This document shows, piece by piece, positions 59,608 through 64,000 of a stretch of DNA of 64,000 nucleotides. Numbering within the stretch: the first letter of the stretch is position 1; the number at the start of each line of letters is the position of its first letter. Location of the stretch: contig NZ_CP094975.1 in assembly GCF_023509015.1 (NCBI RefSeq), positions 131,501 through 195,500 of the forward strand, written 5' to 3'. The stretch comes from Pseudomonas abieticivorans. Its GTDB lineage: Bacteria; Pseudomonadota; Gammaproteobacteria; Pseudomonadales; Pseudomonadaceae. A model generated the notes under the pieces. That model had not been told where the DNA came from and ran no database searches. It worked only from the letters and a program-made list of their open reading frames with translations. Both the position numbers and the translations under genes were made by a program.

Positions 59608-60360
59608 TTACCAGGCGGTGTAGCCGCCATCCACGGTGAACATGGCGCCGGTGGCGAAGCTTGAGTCGTTGCTGGACAGAAACAGGATCATGTTGGCGAT
59701 GTCCACCGGCTCGCCCATCTTGTTGAGCGGCGAACGGGCTTCCAGGCCCTGCTTGAATGCCACCGGATCCGGTACGTTTTCGAAGATCTTGTCGTAATAG
59801 CTGGAGGCGATCACACCCGGCGCCACGCTGTTCACCCGCACGCCTTGCAGGGCGTGGTCCAGGGCCATGGCGCGGGTCAGCGCGGCCACGCCGCCTTTGG
59901 CTGCCACGTAGGCGGCGCGGTCCTTGATGCCCACCACCGAGATGGTCGACGCCAGGTTGACCACAGCCCCGCCGCCCCGGCGCACGATCTCGGGGATGGC
60001 GTACTTGGAGCACAGGAACACGCCCTTGAGGTTGACGTCGATGACCTGGTCCCAGGTGTCCTCGTCCAGGCTGACCACGGTGCCCAGGGTGCCGAAGCCG
60101 GCGTTATTGACCAGGATGTCGAGGCCGCCGAAATGCGCGACCGACTGCTCGACCATGGCTTGCACCTGGGCCGCTACCGCGACGTCCGCCTGTACCGCGA
60201 AGGCTTGGCTGCCGATGCTTTCAGCCACGTTCAGGGCCAGTTCGATGTTGCGGTCGGCGACAATTACCTTGGCGCCTTCACGGGCGAACAAACGTGCGGT
60301 GGCTTCGCCAATGCCGGCACCGGCCCCGGTGATCAGGGCCACTTTATCTTGCAGTTTCAT
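59608..60360 (-). CDS. short-chain dehydrogenase/reductase (SDR)
   Basis: The 250-residue classical SDR has TGAGAGIGEAT near residue 11, NNAGFGTLG near 87, Ser in VNLASTISVV and the YVAAK (YxxxK) active site near 154. It ends FTVDGGYTAW. It interconverts an alcohol and a ketone or aldehyde in the pathway that includes the GMC and aldehyde dehydrogenases. It lies 39 nt after the GMC gene and 10 nt before the NIPSNAP gene. Confidence 0.88.
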   Translation of the reverse strand: MKLQDKVALITGAGAGIGEATARLFAREGAKVIVADRNIELALNVAESIGSQAFAVQADVAVAAQVQAMVEQSVAHFGGLDILVNNAGFGTLGTVVSLDEDTWDQVIDVNLKGVFLCSKYAIPEIVRRGGGAVVNLASTISVVGIKDRAAYVAAKGGVAALTRAMALDHALQGVRVNSVAPGVIASSYYDKIFENVPDPVAFKQGLEARSPLNKMGEPVDIANMILFLSSNDSSFATGAMFTVDGGYTAW

Positions 60361-60399
60361 GGTGTGCTTCCTGTGCTGCGTTGAGGGATGGGCCTGGTG

Positions 60400-62055
60400 T
60401 CAGGCCACCTGGTAATAGGGGGCGTTGGTTTTAGGCAGCGCCTGGCGCCCGCGAATGGCGTCGGCGATTTTCTCGGCCATCATGATCACCGGCGCGTTGA
60501 GGTTGCCGCTGACGATCTCCGGCATGATCGAGGCGTCCACCACCCGCAGGTTTTCCAGGCCATGCACGCGGGCCTGGGCGTCGACCACGCTCATGGCGTC
60601 GGTGCCCATGCGGCAGGTGCACGAGGGGTGGTAGTTGGTGCCGGCCAGGCCGCGCAGCGCCTCCAGTATTTGCTCGTCGGTCTGCACCGCCGGGCCTGGG
60701 GTCACCTCCTCGCCGCGGTAGGGGTCCCAGGCCGGCTGGCTGACCACATGGCGGATGGCCTTGACCGCAGCAATCGCATCGTCCTTGTCCTGCTGGGTAG
60801 ACAGGAAGTTGAAGGCAAACTTGGGCGCCGCCAACGGGTCGGCCGAACCCAGCCACACACGCCCGGTGCTGGTGGGGCGCATCAGGCTGAAAAAGTACTG
60901 GAAGCCGTTTTCCAGCTTCACACTGCCGTGCTGGAACTCGCCCAGCATGGGGATGAACTCGAACTGCACGTTGGGCACCTTGATGCCGTCGTGGGTGCGG
61001 ATAAACGCGCCCACTTCAAAGAAGTTGGTCGCACCCAGGCCCTTTTTGAACAGCGTCCACATCGCGCCCAGCTTGAACTTGCCCAAGGGCGTGAGCTGCT
61101 TGGCGATGGACACGTTTTGCGTGGCACGGTACTGCACGGGCGCGGCGACATGGTCCTTCATGCCCTCCCCCACCCCGGGCAGATCGGCCACGCAAGGGAT
61201 GCCGAACTCGGCCAGGTGCTCGGCACGGCCGATGCCCGACAGCATCAGCAGGTGCGGCGAGTGAATGGCGCCGGCGCACATGATGACCTCCTGCTTCACC
61301 GCCAGCGCCTGCGGTTGGCCATCGCTCAGAAAGTGCACCTTGACCGCGCGCTTGCCCTGGAACTCGATACGAGTCACTTGGGCCTTGTCGGCCACGTGCA
61401 AGTTGGCGCGGCCTTTGTTGGTGTGAATGTAGGCCTGCGAGGTGCTCCAGCGGATACCCTTGTGCACGTTGCGCTGGGTGATGTGCACACCTTCCTGGCG
61501 GTAGCCGTTGTGGTCCTTCATGTAGGGGTAGCCCGCCTGCACGCCAGCTTCGATAAACGCCTTGTACAGCGGGTTATCGGCCTTGCAGGTTTCGATGTGC
61601 ATCGGCCCGTTGTCGCCACGGTAGTCGTCGGCGCCCTGGTCAAAGGTTTCGGCCTTGCGAAAGTAAGGCAGGCATTCGTCATAGCTCCAACCCTTCAGGC
61701 CCATGGCGCCCCAGTTGTCGTAGTCCCACGGGTTGCCGCGTACCCAGTTCATGCCATTGATCGACGACGAGCCGCCCAGCACCCGGCCACGGGCCTCGTA
61801 GATACTGCGATCACCCAGCTCTTTCTCGGGTTCAGAATGGATGTACCAGTTGAAGCGGTCATTCATCAGCGGGAAGCCGAGCGCGGCCGGCATCTTGATA
61901 AAAATGCTGTTGTCCGAAGGCCCCGCCTCCAGCATCAGCACCGAGTGCCCTTGGTCTTCGGACAAGCGGGCCGCCACCACGCTGCCGGCAGAACCGGAGC
62001 CGATGACGATGTAGTCGTAGGTGGTGTTGAGGGGCCGGCCGTTGATATCACGCAT
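60400..62055 (-). CDS. GMC-family FAD oxidoreductase (choline/alcohol dehydrogenase-like)
   Basis: The 551-residue product has the FAD motif YIVIGSGSAGSVVAARL (about 15-31), the GMC signature RGRVLGGSSSINGMNWVRG near 85-103, MCAGAIHSPHLLMLSG (second signature) near 260, and the C-terminal NLRVVDASIMPEIVSGNLNAP with the active-site His region (NYHPSCTCRMG near 485) and Asn. It oxidises a primary alcohol, as choline dehydrogenase does. The ATG at 62055 was chosen over 62214. It is the first gene of a unit under a perfect LacI-type palindrome. Confidence 0.93.
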   Translation of the reverse strand: MRDINGRPLNTTYDYIVIGSGSAGSVVAARLSEDQGHSVLMLEAGPSDNSIFIKMPAALGFPLMNDRFNWYIHSEPEKELGDRSIYEARGRVLGGSSSINGMNWVRGNPWDYDNWGAMGLKGWSYDECLPYFRKAETFDQGADDYRGDNGPMHIETCKADNPLYKAFIEAGVQAGYPYMKDHNGYRQEGVHITQRNVHKGIRWSTSQAYIHTNKGRANLHVADKAQVTRIEFQGKRAVKVHFLSDGQPQALAVKQEVIMCAGAIHSPHLLMLSGIGRAEHLAEFGIPCVADLPGVGEGMKDHVAAPVQYRATQNVSIAKQLTPLGKFKLGAMWTLFKKGLGATNFFEVGAFIRTHDGIKVPNVQFEFIPMLGEFQHGSVKLENGFQYFFSLMRPTSTGRVWLGSADPLAAPKFAFNFLSTQQDKDDAIAAVKAIRHVVSQPAWDPYRGEEVTPGPAVQTDEQILEALRGLAGTNYHPSCTCRMGTDAMSVVDAQARVHGLENLRVVDASIMPEIVSGNLNAPVIMMAEKIADAIRGRQALPKTNAPYYQVA

Positions 62056-62339
62056 GGGGTCACCTGAAGGTTTGGGCACTGGCTTGTACAAGTCAGCTTG
62101 TAAACGTTTACAATGTGAGTCACAGCATAGCAAAAATTGAGGCTGTGGGAAGGGGGTTGAAGAAAATTCTATGAGTGGTCGCCTGCACAGGGCCGACGCT
62201 TTTGTAGGGAACACCTTTTAAACAATCGCTTTCATTTCCGTGCCTCCGTAAATTTTAAAACTGGTATTTCTGACAGTAGCAAGGCTGACTTCGCAGGTAT
62301 TCAATAAGTGTCCCTCCCCGAAAACAAAGGACACGCACG
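62056..62339. promoter_or_regulatory. divergent promoter region between GMC unit and the modular protein gene
   Basis: This 284-nt gene-free stretch holds the LacI-type operator at 62099-62112. AT-rich sequence near 62210-62275 may carry the promoter for the plus-strand gene. Nothing else was recognised. Confidence 0.5.
62099..62112. promoter_or_regulatory. LacI-type operator, perfect palindrome, upstream of the GMC unit
   Basis: TGTAAACGTTTACA is a perfect 14-bp palindrome with the central CG of LacI-family sites, 43 nt before the GMC ATG. Related sites precede the other two units of this region. Confidence 0.75.
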
Positions 62340-64000
62340 ATGGGCTCTCCCGTACCGTTTCCACACTCGCCGCTGCAGGCTTTCACGCACAGCCTGCAGC
62401 CCACCCCGACAACACTGGCCAGCCTGCCACAGGCGCTGGCGCCAGGCGCACCTCGCCTGCTGACACCACTGGGCATCCCGCGCGGTGAAAACATTACTGT
62501 CCTCGTCGAGGACGACCAGGGCAACGAAGTGCCGGGCCAGGCCGGGGTCAACATCGCCCTGCTGTCCAGCGGCAGCGGCCTGCTGGTGCGGGTACCCACC
62601 TGGTTGACCATGAACGAAGGCGACTCGGTCTATGTGTTTTGGAACGACAGTAACTTGCCTGCCGTGTCCAAGACCCTGGGCCCGGGCGAGCCGAACAACG
62701 AGGTGTTTTTGCTGGTACCACCCGCCGCTATCCAAAACGGCCAGGCCAGCGTGTTCCATCGAGTCATCCGCACCGACGGCGGCCTGCCGGATGAGTCCAA
62801 CCCTATCCAGGTACTGGTCAAGCTCACCCTGCCCGGCGGCTACGACCCCGAGGCCGGCCAACCTGGGCATCAAAACCTGCTGGCGCCCATAGTACCGGTC
62901 GACAAGGTGCTGCCGGAGCACGTGGTCAGTGGGCTCAACGTGACCCTTGCGCGCTACCTGAACATCCGCATCCGCGACACCATCACCCTCAGTTGGGGCG
63001 GGGTGACGGTCACCTACACGTTGACCAAAAATGACATCGACAACGGGGCGCCGATTACCGTGCACGTGCCCGGCCGCGTGATTGAACAAGCCGGTGACAG
63101 CCTGCGCTTGGAGGTGATCTACAAGGTCATCGACGAGGTGCAAAACCAGTCTATCGACGGCAACGGCCTGCCGTGGTCAGTGGCCCGCTACGTTGAGGTG
63201 GAGGTGGGCCAGGACCTGCTGGATGCGCCGTACTCCGAAGAGTTTTACGAAGAGGTCATAGACCTCGACCTGCTCGGCGCTCGCAACCTGGACATTGCCA
63301 TTTACCTGACGCCGGGCCAGTTCACCCCTGGCGACTCCCTGACCCTGGCCTGGGCCGGGCGAACCGCCGACGATGCCCCGGTGGAGTTCGACAGAACCCA
63401 GGCCGTGCCCGCTGGCCGGGTGATGCATTTCATCATCGAAAACGCCGAGGCGCGCAAGCTGCCCAATGGCCGCGTGCGCCTGAGCTACACCCGCTCCAAA
63501 GCCAGCGACGGCAGCGTCAACCGCTCGCGCAGCGCCACCTGGCGCATCGTCGGCCAAGTACTGGAGCTGCCCGCGCCTAGCGTACTCGAGGCTCGCGGCG
63601 GCACCCTCGACCCGGCGCTGCCGTATGCCACCGTACAGATCCCACCCTGGCTGGGCATGTACGCCGGCCAACCGCTGAGCATGATCTGGACCGGGACCAC
63701 AGAGGGGGGTAGCCTGGTGTACTTCGAGGAGTCCACCCCAGTTCTTGGCAGCGAGGTGGATACCCTCGTCAATCGCCTAACCCTCGCCAAAGACATCTTG
63801 CCCCTGGGCGGCAGCACCGTGCAGGTCTACTACCTGGCGACCATCAACGGCACCGTGCGCCAATCGGACACCCTGACCCTGAACGTGGGCATCGCCGCCG
63901 GTACCCTGACAGCCCCCGGCGTGGACGAGGCGGTCGACGGCTACCTAAACCCCGACACACTGGTCGGCAACCGGGCCACCCTGCGCATCGACCACGATGG
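62340..64000 (+). CDS. large modular cysteine-free protein, C-terminus beyond the window
   Basis: The frame opens with ATG at 62340 (AAAGGA about 9 nt upstream) and runs to the window end (553 codons) with no stop. There is no signal peptide at the start. From near residue 180 the sequence repeats in modules of about 114 residues, whose joints look alike: LLAPIVPVDK (180), LDAPYSEEF (294), LPAPSVLEA (409) and LTAPGVDEAV (523). Each module has beta-rich Ig-like features (GDSLTLAWAGRT, GQPLSMIWTGTT). No cysteine is seen in the 553 residues. Such repeat proteins are common in Pseudomonas as surface or secreted proteins of unknown function. Confidence 0.7.
   Translation, partial: MGSPVPFPHSPLQAFTHSLQPTPTTLASLPQALAPGAPRLLTPLGIPRGENITVLVEDDQGNEVPGQAGVNIALLSSGSGLLVRVPTWLTMNEGDSVYVFWNDSNLPAVSKTLGPGEPNNEVFLLVPPAAIQNGQASVFHRVIRTDGGLPDESNPIQVLVKLTLPGGYDPEAGQPGHQNLLAPIVPVDKVLPEHVVSGLNVTLARYLNIRIRDTITLSWGGVTVTYTLTKNDIDNGAPITVHVPGRVIEQAGDSLRLEVIYKVIDEVQNQSIDGNGLPWSVARYVEVEVGQDLLDAPYSEEFYEEVIDLDLLGARNLDIAIYLTPGQFTPGDSLTLAWAGRTADDAPVEFDRTQAVPAGRVMHFIIENAEARKLPNGRVRLSYTRSKASDGSVNRSRSATWRIVGQVLELPAPSVLEARGGTLDPALPYATVQIPPWLGMYAGQPLSMIWTGTTEGGSLVYFEESTPVLGSEVDTLVNRLTLAKDILPLGGSTVQVYYLATINGTVRQSDTLTLNVGIAAGTLTAPGVDEAVDGYLNPDTLVGNRATLRIDHD

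Noticed and set aside
60388..62067. 559-codon plus-strand open frame opposite the GMC gene
   Set aside because: It is antisense to a full set of GMC signatures and has no domain of its own.
1..64000. CRISPR arrays, tRNA/rRNA genes, insertion sequences, phage genes
   Set aside because: No regular spacer-repeat pattern, transposase motif, terminal inverted repeats or RNA-gene signature was seen by reading; weak RNA genes could still be missed.

Overview
The window looks like a Pseudomonas chromosome of the P. fluorescens type. It is GC-rich, has tight operons with 1-4 nt stop/start overlaps, and carries a wss-type (acetylated cellulose) operon in the order wssA-B-C-D-E-F-G-H-I next to galU. 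No tRNA, rRNA, insertion sequence or CRISPR array was seen. Species assignment is inference.

Region 1 (1-3.7 kb, minus strand): a partial DUF4174-like secreted protein, a SAM methyltransferase, and a two-gene unit of an extradiol-dioxygenase-like VOC protein and an alpha/beta hydrolase. Region 2 (3.7-14.4 kb): a long minus-strand catabolic operon. In transcription order it holds an FAD monooxygenase, SMP-30 lactonase, HisD-like dehydrogenase, SDR, small VOC protein, FAH-family hydrolase, DenD-like dehydrogenase, MFS transporter, OprB-type porin and a broken SDR tail. A divergent LysR gene precedes it. The same ATCCA-N5-TGGAT dyad lies in the LysR/monooxygenase gap and upstream of the Region 1 VOC-hydrolase unit, so the two units are probably co-regulated. 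The substrate is unknown. Region 3 (14.4-16.8 kb): an HxlR regulator, a phytoene-dehydrogenase-like oxidoreductase and a 77-residue protein.

Region 4 (16.9-37.8 kb) is a Wzx/Wzy-type exopolysaccharide locus. It runs from uppP, through a three-gene regulatory cassette (receiver-like/winged-helix protein, degenerate EAL protein, second winged-helix protein) and a WcaJ-like initiating transferase. A long minus-strand set follows: wzb, wzc, flippase, pyruvyltransferase, polymerase candidate, one GT4, a PslG-like glycosidase, an acyltransferase, then yjbE-wza-yjbF-yjbG-yjbH. galU diverges from wzb. Region 5 (37.9-53.3 kb): three small genes, then the wss cellulose synthesis and acetylation operon.

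The most interesting signal is a repeated site, CTGAC-N6-TAAC in its fullest form. It occurs upstream of the regulatory cassette, the initiating transferase, yjbE, wzc, wzb/galU and, four times, wssA. I infer that one regulator, perhaps encoded by the cassette, controls both the capsule-like polysaccharide and cellulose.

Region 6 (53.3-62.1 kb, minus strand): a catabolic set in three transcription units: GMC oxidoreductase-SDR-NIPSNAP; aldehyde dehydrogenase-proline racemase family; cupin-hydrolase-aspartate dehydrogenase-PLP dehydratase. Each unit starts with a LacI-type operator resembling TGTAAACGTTTACA; the cognate regulator is not in the window. Region 7 (62.3 kb to the end): the start of a large cysteine-free protein built of modules of about 115 residues.
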